Program-made: the position numbers and the translations under genes
Shown here: positions 1-13,478 of the stretch, one piece after another
Numbering within the stretch: position 1 is the stretch's first letter
Layout: each line of letters starts with the position of its first letter
Notes under the pieces: generated by a model
What the model saw: the letters and a program-made list of their open reading frames with translations, nothing else
Database searches by the model: none
Told to the model about the DNA's origin: nothing
Source: Bugula neritina
Taxonomy: Eukaryota > Bryozoa > Gymnolaemata > Cheilostomatida > Bugulidae
NCBI GenBank assembly: GCA_964035545.1
Contig: OZ037765.1
Location: 8,956,698-9,020,697, forward strand
DNA: 64,000 nucleotides
Direction: 5' to 3'

Positions 1-985
1 TTTCTTCCTGGCCCTGGTTGCTGGAGGTGTCGCCTGCTTAGCCTACAAAAGTGAGGTGAGTGAATCTACATGTTAAAAGAGACTGCCTGTACTTAGTATG
101 TGAAGCTTTACTTTTACTGCGTTCCTTGTTGAATTATTTTTGAGTGCATATTACTAAAAAAACTTAATTTCTTTAAGCTTTGAAAATATTCCTAAAACTG
201 CATCAAGTTTGTTTCTGGATTAGTTTCCTGAGATCGCAGTGCAAGCATTTCAAGACTCTTTTGATCTGTACACGGATGACGACCCTCAAAGTTTGGTCGA
301 CCTTGTGCAGCGAATTTTTTCTTGCTGTGGAGTCAACTCTTTTACTGATTACATAGACAAAGGTGTGGAGATATCTTTCAGCTGCAAACTTGACAATACC
401 ACTGATGTGACTGAATTAGAGGGTTGTAGTGTCGTTGTGCTAGAGAAGCTAAATGAGAAGTTTGTTATTATTACTGGTGGGGTTGCCCTAGGGGCTGGGG
501 CTGCTATGGTAAGCATCTGGTTATGTGATGTAATAATGTTAACATATTATAGTGGTATGTAGATTTGAATAGTATCTCAAATAGGATGATTTATTGTGTA
601 AGCCAGCCAGCTATAATACCTGCTGATCTTCCATTACTGCTGAAACTACTTTTCTGTTAGCAACTGCAACCTGCAATATTTGGGTGCAAGAATATGGCAT
701 TTTGAAATTTAAATGGCAACTTATATATATTTAGCAATTTCAATAGCTCTGAAGAGTTATTACACTCAGTGTCATTTACTTGAAAAGATTGAATATTTGC
801 AATGACTTGTGGAGTTGCCTACACCTTGTTTGAAACTCTGTGCATTTTGTGATGAGATATTATACAGTCACAATTTTTCTCATATACCATTAATTAAAGG
901 GAATTATTTATTTTGTATTTTACAGCTCATTGGCTTGGTGTTCTCCATGATGTTATGCTGTGCCATTAGAAATCAGAATCTGTAA
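1..985 (+). CDS. Tetraspanin, 3' part (last three exons)
   Basis: This is the C-terminal part of a four-pass membrane protein that organises receptor and adhesion complexes. The first exon in view (1-50) encodes the end of a membrane segment (FFLALVAGGVACLAY). The second (240-508) carries the large extracellular loop with the tetraspanin CCG signature (FSCCGVNSF) and two further cysteines (SCKLD, EGCS), then the start of the fourth membrane helix. The third (926-985) finishes that helix (LIGLVFSMMLCC) and ends in a short cytoplasmic tail with a TAA stop. Phases agree (1, then 0) if the first donor is AAAA|GTGAGG rather than the GTGAGT five bases further on. The loop is short and has four cysteines, the simplest tetraspanin class. 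The 5' exons lie outside the window. A likely poly(A) signal AATAAA is at 1485-1490. The subfamily is not resolved. Confidence 0.88.
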
Positions 986-1947
986 TACTACTAAAATTGG
1001 ATCATGTTACCCTGTATTCCTAATTAATGGTTTAAAATTTAAATTGACGCAGTTTAACTTAGTAGTTATTCTAGTCACAGTTTATACACCCTTAATGATT
1101 GCATGCTCTATAGCAGACTAGTTGGTAATTTCACTATTTCTTTCATGTAAATCATACTTTAGAATACTAGGTATAATTTCATGCTGGAAATGTTAATCAT
1201 AATAATTTGTAATGTTGTTGCATTCATATGCTATTGCAAAAAAACTTTTTTTTACACCAGTACCTAATTTACTTTGCTAGAATATTTACAATGACTTTTT
1301 GGCTTTGATCTATTACATACATACATGTTTTTTACTTAATACAGGGCTTTTAAAAAGTAAACTATGTTACTTCTTGTTTGAAGAGCATTCTGTCCAAGTT
1401 ACCTGAATTGCCTTGTAAAAATTGAGTAGAAAGCAAGTTTACATATTACATTTTAATATAATGTATTCATAATTAAAATTTCACAATAAAATAGTAAAGC
1501 ACAACTTTCACCTTCAGTGTAAGTATTATCAACATGGTAACTAAAAAGTAAGTATAAATAAAGCTAGATTATTCGGTAGGCTGAAAAAGCACCAAGTGTT
1601 TGTAAAGGCAGCATAAATATGACATGATTGTATATCACACTGCACCTTAAATAAGTAGACAAGATTTAAGTGTACACTAATTTACTAACCATTTATAAAA
1701 TGATAAAATATGAGTAGGGAAAACACATAACATAAACAAACCTAACCCTAGGAAAGCAAAATGACGATGTTTTATGCAGACATTCATTCACTTGAGTATA
1801 TAAAAACAATCATAATCTATGAACAACTAATTTACCCTGAAATCCCATGTATTTTTGTGTGAAACAGCAGACCTAATCAAGCTATCGTGGAGACTAGCTA
1901 GCCGTTCATTCAAAGTATGAAATCTTGTGAACAAGTAAAACATGTGA
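986..1947. other. Convergent intergenic region between tetraspanin and calumenin genes
   Basis: This is AT-rich 3' flanking sequence of two genes that face each other. AATAAA hexamers on the + strand at 1485-1490 and near 1555 can serve the tetraspanin gene. I see no coding potential or repeat structure. Confidence 0.5.
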
Positions 1948-4471
1948 TTAAAACTCATCGTGAGTTTTGGTGAGAGCCTCCCCAAAGTCCGTGGCTTGAC
2001 TCCCAACAAACAAATCATATTTGTCTAAGATTTCTTTCTTTGTAAGCTGCCCATCCTGAAATTATAAAAACTATCATTTAAAGCATCTTGCACAGAGTCT
2101 CCCAAAACTGCAAGTGTACAATTCAATAAATGTGAGAGTCAGAGTTGCACATGGTGTGATGTATCTAAAGTACAAAAGAAGACAAAAAATTTTGCCACAG
2201 GTTGAATATTGATTCTTACTTTGTCAGCATCAGCCTCATAAATAAGATGCTTGCTTTCAGCCTGCGCGTGATCATAATCTTCAGGCATTATCCAGTGTCT
2301 CACTTCCTCTTTATCCATCTTTCCATCACCGTTCAAATCTCTGTACTTTGTGAAATGCTCTCTCTCGGTCTGTACCCATTCAGGTTCATTTTCACCCTCC
2401 TCTGGATACATATCACCTACACCAACACAAAACTGATAAGATGAAAGAGCAAAATCACTACAATTAACAGTTTTCTAAAAGGCTGTAGAGTGTAGATTAT
2501 CAATTAACATATGCATTTCAGAGTTGTGCACTCATACACGCGTTATGATGCATACCAATGTATTCAGTCTGGCTAACAAATCCATCCTTGTTTTTGTCAA
2601 TATCTTCAATGGTTTCCATAACAACGATGTCTCTCATATGCTCAGCATCTTCAGGGTGGAGAAAGTCAACAAACTCTCGCAATGATAAAACGCCATCATA
2701 ATTGACATCTGCCATTTTGAACCTTCTAGACTCTCGTTCTTTCATATCTGCATAGCCGAAGCTCTCCTCGTCACCCTCTGGAAAATCTAAAATAATCATC
2801 AGCATTTCAATTGCCAACGTAAATTTTACACAACTTTCACCTAGCTTGATTCGCCAAATTTTAGCAATTTTGATAATTTATATACTACTCACAACTTACA
2901 GACTAAAAAGTGATGTAGAAAATTAAGTTTTCTTCAATTGGCAATTGTTCTTAAGGTAGTAAATGAAAGTCAAGGAAAAAATGCAAACAGCATGTATTTC
3001 TCGCAATAGAAAAAAATTATTTAGAAAAGCCTATTGATTATATTTTATGTTGTATTATTTTGAACTCTAACAATTTCATTGGCTTGCAATATAAAGTTGA
3101 ATTTTGGTGATTTGTAAAAATATTTAATAGAATTAATGTTAATGAGTAGCTCAGCAGTACAGATAACTAATGAAATACTTGTTCTATTATTGAAAGTTAT
3201 TAGGAAAAACAAAACCGTAAGACTGCACCACCAACATGTTTCAATCAAGTCAGTTGGCAATATTGTAAAAGAACACCAGCCTTCATGATCTAAGAGCTGT
3301 TATATGAACAAGAGGGCTCTTATAGCCACCAATGTCTTTAAGGATACTATTGTTCAACATGAATGTGGGTCTCTAGTGTTGTACAAAATTGTGCTATACA
3401 AAAGTTGTGTTGGTAAACTCTAGCAGCCCCCAAGAGAAAAGTAGAGGATAACGATTTGAAGTTAGCTCGAACAAGCAAGACTTTTTCTATTCTTTGCCAG
3501 TAAATAGAATAGCAAAGACATGTTGAAGACTTACTCAACCCTATACACTTTCTAGAATAAAAGCTTTTTAATTTAATATTTTACTTTAATAAATGCCGGC
3601 AGAGTCGACACCATTTAAGATCTTATCAAGAGTATATCTTGTTACCTTCAGAATGTTCACCATACGTCCTGTTGGCGTACTCATCCCAGGATAATGTGTC
3701 TTGTTCAGATTTTCCATAGTTGCTCCACTGTCTTTGGGTATCGCTTGTAGTATAACTTTTCTGAATATATTTAATCCATGCAATCATCTCCTTTTCACTG
3801 ACAAAGCTATTTTTGTCTGTGTCAATTTTGTCTACAATAGCTCTGCAAAAGAATAAACTACATAAGGAAAAAAATTATGTTCCATGGTCAGCAAATGTTA
3901 CTAATTAAAATTTCTGATTCTTACAATAACCTAAATTTAGCTGTCAAAGTCTTTGTAAAATACTTTGAAATATCATTCATGTATATACCGTTATATAATG
4001 TAAAGAATTACATAATATTGCATGATGTAGAAATAAACTAGTTTACAAGACAAATGGCATTTGAAAGGCTATTGAAAACCATGCTTTTAAATGTAAATAC
4101 TGTGACTAAATGTTGAAATGCATACCCTAGTTTGTTTTTACTTTCTTCAGGGGAAAGTTCATCAAACTCATGAGCTTCCTCTTTGCCTAAAAATGCCTCA
4201 TGATCATAGTCAGGGTTATGTTGACTATCTCCATTGTGATCTACATCACTGAGCTCCTGCAACAATTGCATGTTGATTGCGTCCAACAATTCAAATACTT
4301 TTATAACTATTCTCAGGTCTATTTCATTCTTTGAATTGAACAAACACATTCAGCTAACAATAATCGCACCTTTTCTTTAGTTCGTTTATCATGCTCTTGA
4401 TTTCTGATTGCAGAAGATGCTACGCAAAGAATACAGCAGGCCCCAATAAATGCTGCGAGAGAAGTCTTCAT
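1948..4471 (-). CDS. CALU: Calumenin-type EF-hand protein of the secretory pathway (CREC family)
   Basis: This is a low-affinity calcium-binding protein of the ER and secretory pathway. There are six coding exons on the minus strand: 4471-4370, 4256-4126, 3842-3646, 2786-2556, 2416-2220 and 2055-1948. They total 966 nt and 321 aa, against about 315 for human calumenin. Exon 1 encodes a signal peptide ([20 protein letters not shown]). EF-hand loops follow, including [48 protein letters not shown] and, split by the last intron, [12 protein letters not shown]. The protein ends in THDEF. The HDEF tail is the ER-retention signal of calumenin, which separates it from reticulocalbins ending in HDEL. 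All introns are GT-AG and phases match throughout. Insects and other invertebrates often have a single gene of this class. Confidence 0.93.
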
Positions 4472-4861
4472 TTTTTGAAAGCTAGGTGTCTAAAACTAAC
4501 AACAGATTTGATTAATAAAACCTGCTCATAATTGTTATATATTTTGTTATGAAAGTAGGTAAAAAACAAATACTTGGCAGCTAATACTTGTTGTGCAAGT
4601 ATCAGAGTTGAGCAATAGTGACTTAAAAATAACATTATCCATGATAAAAACCAACATTTCATGTGTTTAGCAGCAGAAGAAATGCAACAGCTAAAATGCG
4701 CTTTTCTATTATTTAAAAATGTGAACAAGTGGATCAGTTATTGTGAAAAATAAAACCAATGATACAATTACAAATTGAAAAAAACAAAGTTTCTACTGTA
4801 AAATAATATTGATCTTCAAAATAAAAACAGATTTCCTACAGTTCAAATCATTTTCTAACAC

Positions 4862-4869
4862 GCACACAT

Positions 4870-4945
<76 letters not shown>
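4862..4945. repeat. (CA)n(TA)n microsatellite
   Basis: A compound dinucleotide tract, CA-rich for about 22 bp and then about 60 bp of pure TA. Its right edge runs straight into a repeat-like sequence that starts CAGGGTTGGGGTCAATTACA. Confidence 0.95.
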
Positions 4946-4948
<3 letters not shown>

Positions 4949-5060
4949 GGTTGGGGTCAATTACATGTAAATGTAATTAATTACAATTACAATGACATGA
5001 AGATTTGTCAATTACAATTATAATTACAGTTAAAAAGTAATGTAATTAATTACAATTACT
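4946..5060. repeat. Possible transposon end rich in TAATTAC motifs
   Basis: The segment begins CAGGGTTGGGGTCAATTACA directly after the TA tract and then repeats TGTAATTAATTACAATTAC in direct and inverted form. The CAGGG start is compatible with a hAT-like terminal inverted repeat, but I find no matching right end, no target-site duplication and no transposase. The family assignment is a guess. Confidence 0.35.
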
Positions 5061-5932
5061 TTTGTTCTCACAAGCAGTAAATAGAAGTTATACAATGTCA
5101 CTTCTAGGGTCCAACTACCAGGGGCAATGGTAAACCTTCTTTTTTCTCAACAGTGACACTATAGGGTCTTTCCATGCCAATTCAGCCAAATTTTAAGGGT
5201 CCCACGCCTTTTTGGTCTTAGATTTTGCTCATATTTACACCAAATGGACCTACACATGTCTGGAGTACTATTCGTCAATATTTCTTGCCTGACATAAAAA
5301 CTTTTTGAGAAATGACTACTTTTGTGAACAAAAGTTGGGAAATATTTTGAGGAAAATTTGTGATTTATACTTTTAGACTATTTATAAACGCCTATATCTC
5401 CATCATTTTTCTAGACGAAGCCTTAAAATTTGATGTGACGAATATTTGAAATTTTTCAAAATTTACAACAATTTTATCATATGCAATGGCTTATCATAGA
5501 TGCACACAAAGCAGTCTGTAGTGGTGTCATCCCACTAAGAGGATTCCCAGTTATACGATATTTATAGATTTTAGTGTAATATATGTATTTTACGCTATTA
5601 TTTAGCACATAATAGAAAGCAAAGAAGCCACCAGCAGGCCACTTACAGTAACAATGCTTCTATAAGAAGCCATCTTGCACAAACCCTAAACTTAAAGGTA
5701 AAAGATAGACAAAATATAATATGAAAAAGTTGTAATATAGCAGTATGTGATATACTATGAAATGCATTTGTGCATTTTACTCTGTTATTCTGAATAAAAT
5801 AAACTACAGCTAAATTAGTATTGAGTTAAAGCAAATAGCTGGCTTGGTAGCTTATTTCATGTTTAGCAGTAAATGCAACAGTTAATTTGTATATTACTAT
5901 ATATTGTACTATATATGTACCAAAATAAAAAT

Positions 5933-5977
5933 ATCGTCTAGGAGGGAATCGTCTAGGAGGGAATCGTCTAAGTGGGA
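5933..5977. repeat. Three-copy 15-bp tandem repeat
   Basis: Three adjacent copies of ATCGTCTAGGAGGGA, the third diverged to ATCGTCTAAGTGGGA. The unit is a multiple of three, so an open frame runs through it, but that frame shows no other sign of being a gene. Confidence 0.8.
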
Positions 5978-6189
5978 TGAAACCTCTGTAGTATGTGTTG
6001 CTACTAGTGCAAAAACTACTTCGGTTGCTCTCGCAACCTCAGTAAGCCATGTAGCAGTAATTCGTAAGTACAACAATACCCCCACTTTAGTAGTGCATAA
6101 AACTACAACACGTGTACGAAACGACCTGAAAAAGTGGGCACGGAGCGACTTGTGTACGACATGACCTGCACCCCTTTGGCTTTGTAAAT

Positions 6190-6420
6190 AAACTTTATTA
6201 CTATGCTAGTTACGTCTTACTGCTGGTTAGTAACTTAGAGTTAGTGTTACTGAAAAAAGTAACAGTAACACACTGAGTGTCACTGTTAGTGTTAGTCTTA
6301 CTAGTCCTAACAGTTACACTAAGAGTTAGAGTAAGTCCAACTCAAACTGAAGCTGCAAATTTTACTCTTCAGTAACACTAACTGTAAGTGTGACTGAAGT
6401 TGAACTGCGAGGTTTGTTAT
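6190..6420. repeat. Degenerate GTTAGT/ACTAAC-type array
   Basis: A run built from short GTTAGTGTTAC, AGTAACACTAAC and TTAGTCTTAC words in both orientations. It belongs with the larger ATTAGT/ATTACT arrays elsewhere in the window, with G and C substitutions. Confidence 0.55.
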
Positions 6421-9204
6421 TAGAATAATAATATTGTTATGATGGAAAATTATCAAGACTTTTAATTTGCAAATGAAACGTTGAATCAATTGGTAAAAAA
6501 CTGAGAAAAATCTAATTACTTACTTGCTGTTGCGAACACGTATCACGGTATCAGTATCACAATTTTGAAGCGATTGTTGAACGCGCTTGGGGCATAGAGT
6601 GACGTGGAGATTTTAGAAACACGTGGTCATTAACGTGCAGTTATCCAATGGGATGTAGAGATAAAAAAATTCCTGCAAATCTGGATAGCAAATCGAAAGG
6701 AGCTGTTTTATGTGAAAGATAGTCCGAAAGCCCACCCGTTTAGGAATTTAAAAATATTTATACTCACGGTCTCTACTTCTATCGATAGTTTAAGTTAATT
6801 TACTTGGGCGGGCTGTTAAATGTTGTCTCGCTTACATTGAGTGGTTAAAGCATTGTTATGTACATAGGCTCCACGTGAACACGTGTGTGAAAAGTGGCAC
6901 TCGTTGCTGCTAAAGTACCACGTGTCATCGCAGTTTCACGAATCACATAATTGTGAAAATCGTAACTGTGGTTGAATAAATTACATAACAATGATCCGTA
7001 GTTGGCATGTCTTCTTTTACCATGAATACAAACGTTGGTGCGATTGATGAACATTTTGCACGGGTTTTACAATCCCTATGCATGCGAATTCAAGTCACAG
7101 CTGCTGAATAGTTCTGTGGGTCTTGGAGGATAAGTGTGGTTGACTTAATCAAACTCAACTGGTATTTTAAGTTGCCCACCACAATCGGTTTATTCTACAC
7201 CACATTTCAAGTAGTAGTCCACTTAAATTGGTGCATAACGATATCGAAGCCTATATAACATGTTATTTTCTAGCTTTTATTGCATACTTTCTATGTATCA
7301 TCAATAACTTATCAACAGAACTTATTTTTGGTTTTATGTAAAAATAAGTTTTAGCACAAATTCTATAACACCGTAAAACCAGTAAAGCCAATGAAAGTGT
7401 ATATCAATAACAGTTTAGGGCAGCAGGTCTCAATCTTCTCAAAGTTATTGAACCAAATTCTAGCCTATGCTGCTCAAAGATGGCCTATGCAACCAAAGTA
7501 TTTTACTTGATATAATCAAAGTAACAGAGCATAGCCATAATCAATTAATTGGTTTTAGTTCCATAAAAATTTCAAGCGAATTATTTTAGTGCAAAGAGTG
7601 CAGTATGATATATGAATAATCATCATTAATAACAATGTACATGCAGAAAATGATATATTCTATGACTGCAAAAGTTGTGACAACATAAAACATAAAATTA
7701 GGAGCAAACTGAATTTTGCTAAATGCTTCATCTTTCTCACCCAACTATAAATTTTTTTGGAATACCTAAGTTTCAAAACACTGGTGTAGGATTATGTAAA
7801 TGAGTATTGTAAAATCATGCCTATGCATTTTAATTTTTACAAAATAAAAAAATATCCAAATTTAGAAGCATTTATAATTTTTACCATCAAAGTATCTGCT
7901 AAGTTATACATTTAACATATTCCATCATGTGTGCGCGTGTGTGTGTTTACATATATGATACATAACCATAATTTTAAATTGTTTAGTATAATGCTTAGTT
8001 CTTACAATAAATGAATAAATCATCGTAGACTTCGCCCCCTCACGGAAAAAGAAAAACATCTTAGGGTTGGTGCACAATATATCTTACAACTTACAATATT
8101 TTGACAAAAAACTATTAATCAATTTAAGCACATGTTGGATATAGTTAGCACTTTCATCCTTAACTAAATCCTAATTGCTGTCCAAAATTACTGGCCTTCC
8201 TAAAAAAAACCAGTCAAAATGAAGGTAAAACTGTTTCCAGCTTGCTGCAGCAAGAGTTGTAAAAACTATTGGTTTACATTGACAAAAAAATCTATCTTAC
8301 TTTAAAAAATAGATGTTGTATTAAAAAGGTGGCAAGATCTCTCAACTAACCATTTGATAAAAAACTGATATAACAGACAAAGAGACTAAGTTTTACTAGA
8401 TAATATTGAGCTGGCAGCCTGATGAAAGAGACTAGGGCTGAGCAGCAACTAAAACCAAGTGAATTATCAGGTGTTAAAACACAATCTTTGTTGAAGAAGT
8501 CACTGCTGCTCAGTCATAAGCATTTCATTGGTATAACCATAATATAATTATTCTGTAATGAGAAGACATGTAAAAGAACTTTCTCCGTACATTCTTACCA
8601 TGGCACTCAATGAAAGTTAGTGGTTGCTAAAAAACCCAAGTTGAAGTATTGGTAGTTTAAACTTGTCATTGCAATAAAATTATCTGGCAATGAGAGCTGA
8701 GACAAATATTTATCCAAAAAGTATCATTATCTAGAATAATAATGTGCCAATTATTCAAGAAGTTGTCATACTTTTGTGTTTCACTGTGTAAACTAACTGT
8801 GTCAACTTATACACAAGTGTGTAAAAATTTATTCAACAACAAAATGTGGTAAAGTATAAAATTATTTACAATTGATAGCACATAGCATAGGAAATTATTT
8901 ATACCATGCTGTAATGAAACCTGAAGGCTTTTAATATAAACTGTAAAATGTTAGAAAAATATAGGAAATAAACTGTTATGTTATCTACATGTACAACAAC
9001 CTTTGATAATAAAGCTTAAGCATAAACATGGTTTTGTAATGCTAACTAAATTGCAGCTTCAAAACATGAAACTGAAAAAAAGAATATAAAAAATTCAGAA
9101 TTAGTTAAAACAAAAGTAACAAACCTAAGTAAGATAAAGTAGTGCATTTACCGGGAATGCACGTTTGTTAAAAGGTCTCTAGTCAAAATTTATTCCAGGT
9201 TATG

Positions 9205-9872
9205 TTACACTGGAGAAATATAATGTCCCTGTGTAGAAAATACGTCAGTTTCACTATCTTGGTTCTGATTTTTTCTCTGATTGTATTTACCAACTTTGCA
9301 CATAAGAGTTGTGACACAATGTGACTGAGTTGCAATCATGACAGAGTGGGTATAAGAGCACGTGTCACACAGATTAACTTGACACTGCAAACACCTTCTG
9401 CCAGCTGTAGCATAAAACCCTTCTGTAGCACAATGGTCACACATGGGTTGGTATTTCCAGGTCTGGTAAAACTCATCATGAGAGCAAGCCAATATCTAAA
9501 TAATAGTTTTTAAAAGTTAATTGACTAAAAATTAAATACACATGCTTAAAATATGCCAGTTTGTATTTCAGGCACAAATATAAAAACATACAAAAATAGT
9601 ACCTTATCGCTAAGATGCCAGATTCCCCACGGAGGCGCACTTAGGTTACCGCAGTATGGACATGGGAAGTCTAAAGATTCTTGATACTTTTTAATTTTTA
9701 CATAGTTAACAAGGCACAAGTCACAAAAAGAATGTTTACATTGAAGATAAGTGGGTTTCACAGCCAGTCCATTACATAGCTTGCATATCACTACTGAATG
9801 TGGCAGTATTGAGCAAGCATTTGAACTTGCTTTCGAAAATGTGTAAGGATGGCCTACAGGCTTTTTACTCAT
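9205..9872 (-). CDS. Small RING/B-box zinc-finger protein (TRIM-like)
   Basis: Two coding exons are supported: 9872-9603 and 9495-9205, with a GT-AG intron in phase 0, giving 186 aa from the chosen ATG. Exon 1 holds a RING-type finger (CKLCNGLAV, LQCKHSFCDLC, CPYCG). Exon 2 holds a B-box-like finger (CDHC, CLQC, LCDTC, then THS and QSH). RING fingers of this kind usually bind E2 enzymes, so a ubiquitin ligase is likely, but no coiled coil or C-terminal TRIM domain follows and the protein simply ends in ISPV. The open frame continues upstream of the ATG to an acceptor at 9896/9895, so a further 5' coding exon is possible. If 9895 is in the 5' UTR, a short upstream frame ends at TGA overlapping the main ATG (ATGA). 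Confidence 0.7.
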
Positions 9873-10039
9873 GGCAGCAACAGTTTGATCATCATCTGCA
9901 ACAACACATAGAAGATGAACATTATATAAATTAAAATTTTCTAAGTTTCCTTTTAAATTTCGCAAATTGAAATTGGCCTATAAAAATATTTGGCTAGGAG
10001 CTGTGAGACGATAACATAAAATTGAGCATAATCATTAAA

Positions 10040-10480
10040 TTAAAATCTCCAACCCTATTACTATTAGTATTAGTATTGGCATTGCTACAAGTGCGTCATG
10101 CATGCAACTAATACTATTACTATTAGTATTAGTATAAGTATTAGTTATTAGTTATATTTATTATTATAGTATAAGTATTACCATTGGCATTAGACTTAGA
10201 GTTAGTATTATTATTAGTATTAGTATTACTATTACTATTAGTATTACTATTGGTAATACTAATAGTGTTACTATTAGTATTACACTTACGTCTTACACTT
10301 ATAGTAATTTACTCTGAGTAATACTATAACTATAAGTTATAGTATAACTATAAGTATAAGTATAACTATTACTATTAGTATTAGTATTAGTATAAATGTA
10401 TTACTATTAGTATTAGTAACTATTACTATCAGTATCAGTATTAGTATTACTATTAGTATTACTATTAGTATTAGTATCAG
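10040..10480. repeat. ATTAGT/ATTACT hexamer array
   Basis: A degenerate period-6 array built mainly of ATTAGT and ATTACT. It is interrupted by TAAGTA and TTATAG variants and by short unique stretches. Units alternate rather than forming a clean tandem repeat. Confidence 0.85.
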
Positions 10481-11154
10481 TGAGTCATAACTCAAAAATT
10501 TGTCATGTTATCCATAGTATTTGCTCACTTTGTATAATCGTAGACTACGTTTCACTGTATCTTAGTAGTCAACGCTTAAAGATATCAACAAGCGCTTGAA
10601 TTCGACATCAACATGTGATATAAGTTGTCATGCTGGCAACTTTTACTCCGCTATGAGTTTTCGCAGTTTGTTTACTGCACAGTCTTGGACGTTAAAGGTA
10701 CCAAATAAAATGCCATTGACAGGGGTCGCTTGAAATCAGCTTATACAATTAGCACAAATAAATTTAAATTTTCTTTTTATTTTCAAACATTTCAACTCTT
10801 ATTATAACGCTTAAAAATTAAAAAACAATTCAAAAATTAGTTATTTTAATAATATTACTACAGTGCTGTAATACAAACATTGGGCTTGGCTTTAAGAAAA
10901 GTAGAAATTGCTAAACGGATATTGCGTAACACCATCGGGCAACAACTAGTCAACATTATTATAAGTTATAATCATTATGGTAATGATAACTCAATTATAA
11001 ATTAAAATCATAATTATGATTGTTTTTATTGCTAACAAACTGTAAATGCAGTTTTAAAATATTTTGATGTGATTGTTTACCAGCTCTTTCATTTACTGAA
11101 CAAATTCCAATTGAATGTTTAGTAAATGTAAGTTAATGTTATAACTGAATAAGT

Positions 11155-12110
11155 ATAACTATTAGTATTAGTATTACTATTAGTATTACTATTAGATTTA
11201 GTATTACTATAACTATAAGTATAAGACTAAGTATGAGTTATACTTATAGTTATTCAGTTATTCATAGTATAACTATAAGTACAAGTTAAACTTAATGTAT
11301 AAGTATAAAATTTACTCTAAGTATTAGTATTAGCCGTATAGGTATAACATGTACATTAAGTTTAACTATAAGACTAAGAGTAAGTTAGACTTAGAGTATA
11401 AGACATAAGCATAACATTAACTATAACATTAACTAATAGTAATAGTAATAATAATACTATTACTAAATATTACTATAAGTATAACATAAATAAACATTAC
11501 AATATAATTTATCAATTAGAAGTAGTATAAGTATACCTATAACAATAACATTAACTGACTATAATATAAACATTAACTATAAGTATAAGTTAAAGTATAA
11601 GTAATACTCTAACTTATAGTTATGCTAATATTGTTTGGTATAGTAGGTATTACTCAATGTGTGTGGTATAGTAGGTATTACCCTGTGTCTGGTATAACAC
11701 TAATAGTAATACTAATACTAATAGTAATACTAATTATACTAATAGCCTAATAGTAAATGTAATACTAATAGCAATAGTAATACTACTAGACAATAGTCAA
11801 TACTCAATAGTATAACCGTATAAGTATAACTATAAGTACTACTATAACTACTAATACATAAAGTTAAGCTATTACTATGAGTATTCGTATTACTATTACT
11901 ATTAATAAAAATATTATTAGTACAACTATAACTATAAGTATAAGCATAACTATTACTAAGTATAAGTACAAGTAGATATTAAGAAAAATATAACATTGTC
12001 AATATCATTATGATTATGACTTATGATCAACTAATAAAACTATAAGTATAACTATTACTATAAGTTATATTATAACTATAAGTGTAGCATCTCAAACTGA
12101 TTAAATTCTT
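11155..12110. repeat. ATTAGT/ATTACT array with internal orientation switches
   Basis: This is the same family as the array at 10040. The left part reads ATTAGTATTACT. Further right the units read in the opposite orientation (AATAGTAATACTAATA, near 11440 and 11700-11830). TATAACTATAAGTATAA words fill the gaps. Opposed orientations within 1 kb allow extensive self-pairing. Confidence 0.85.
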
Positions 12111-13478
12111 GGCTTTGCACTTACAGTAGGCAAGTAGCTATAGACTTAGCCAATCATGGATACTCATACTGAGAGTGATACTGATAGTCATGGTGATAGT
12201 GATCAGTTATTCAAAATCAATGAATAGTATTATCATCATTGAATTAAATTTGTCATAACTTTGCAGTATTTTGCTTTTGTTGATTTAAAATCACTTTAAC
12301 TTTAACATAAACTCAAGGCCCAGCTGTAGATGTAATCTTATTGCTTATAAATATTACTATTATTTATTTATACTGTTATTTTACTTAAAGTTGATCTCAA
12401 AGTGATTAAGTGTTGGTGTTATTTATGATTACATTTAGTATTAGTATTGGTAATATAAATATCATATGTGACCTGGCACCACAAAACAAGGGATGTATAT
12501 AAAATGTTGGATACCTAGTTATTACTATGGAGTGATAGAGCAGACTTTTTTGAACATTTTGCACTTTATTTGAAGTCTCTAGCATAAGTAGAACTCGAGA
12601 TATCAGTATTTAAAAACCTTAACGTTTTTAGAATTTCTAAATTACTGTTTCGAGAAAATCGCGTTTAAAGTTGGCAACTCTAGAATAAGTTGAGAATTAT
12701 TTGTTTACAATTTACAAGCCTTAGCAACGGGTCTTTGTATAACAGGAATAGTGACAAATTTGGTATCAAAATAATTGTGAAAGTTTGGGCTTTCTGTTAA
12801 ACTAAATTTCATGCTGCCTCAACATAAAATTAGGTCAAATATGGCCGCCAAACTTTTTGTCTAATTTATTTGTCAATTTGCTTTTTACTTTGTTTAATGG
12901 TTGAAAGGTTTAACAATTCCAGCAAAGAAGATGTTTCAGCAAGTTTGTGTGTTGAGATATTTAAGTTAGACATCCAAGTCAGCAGGAAGTCATATAAAAC
13001 AAAATGGCAGCTGCTTCCTCTTATACATTGAATACCTCCCTTTCCTCTAATATATTGTGTAATATATCAAACTGGAGCTATTGAGCTGTGCTGTTTCATA
13101 ATTATTGCTTTATGAGTAGAACACTTATGAGAAAATTATTTGACTATTATGAGATCATGCGAGGTTCATTCATAAATATCTTTATAATCTCTAACAGCAA
13201 CTAAATTTAGCAATTGATTTGGCTGAGATGTTGAAAATATTATAAACATAAAATCAGCTATTTGAACTTTTGAGTTTTATTAGGCATTATTATTCACATT
13301 TAAAACATCAAATACATTATTTTAAAAAACCAATTAAATGCAGTAAAAAAACCAGCCTGGATACAACCATTATGCTTGAATTAACTCTTATCAAGAAAAG
13401 AAAATTAGATAGCTTCTACGGTTTTTGCAGAGAAGGCACTTATCATCTTTCTACTTTCTTGGTCTTCATAATATGAGT

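Larger units (their letters stand above)
4472..9204. other. Repeat-rich intergenic spacer
   Basis: Nothing here reads as a conserved gene. It holds the CALU promoter side, a (CA)n(TA)n tract (4862-4945), an ATTAC-rich repeat end (4946-5060), a long segment that resembles non-coding repeat sequence (about 5100-5560), a 15-bp tandem repeat (5933-5977), a degenerate TAAC/GTTA array (about 6190-6420) and a short (TG)n tract near 7930-7945. The stretch 6530-7060 is less AT-rich than its surroundings and might hold a promoter, but I see no anchored gene start. Confidence 0.45.

Noticed and set aside
51-57. GTGAGT donor for the first tetraspanin exon
   Set aside because: It is the better consensus, but it leaves the wrong phase for the CCG-containing exon. 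The overlapping GTGAGG five bases earlier keeps the frame.
5904-6164. 86-codon frame with repeated ESSRR words
   Set aside because: The repeats come from the 15-bp tandem repeat. The rest of the frame is low-complexity and runs toward a degenerate array, with no homology that I recognise.
8421-8460. Second hammerhead candidate (CTGATGA at 8421)
   Set aside because: The core heptamer is present but no GAAA, stem III or matching stem I follows. Other CTGATGA sites near 13530, 36018 and 39905 fail in the same way.
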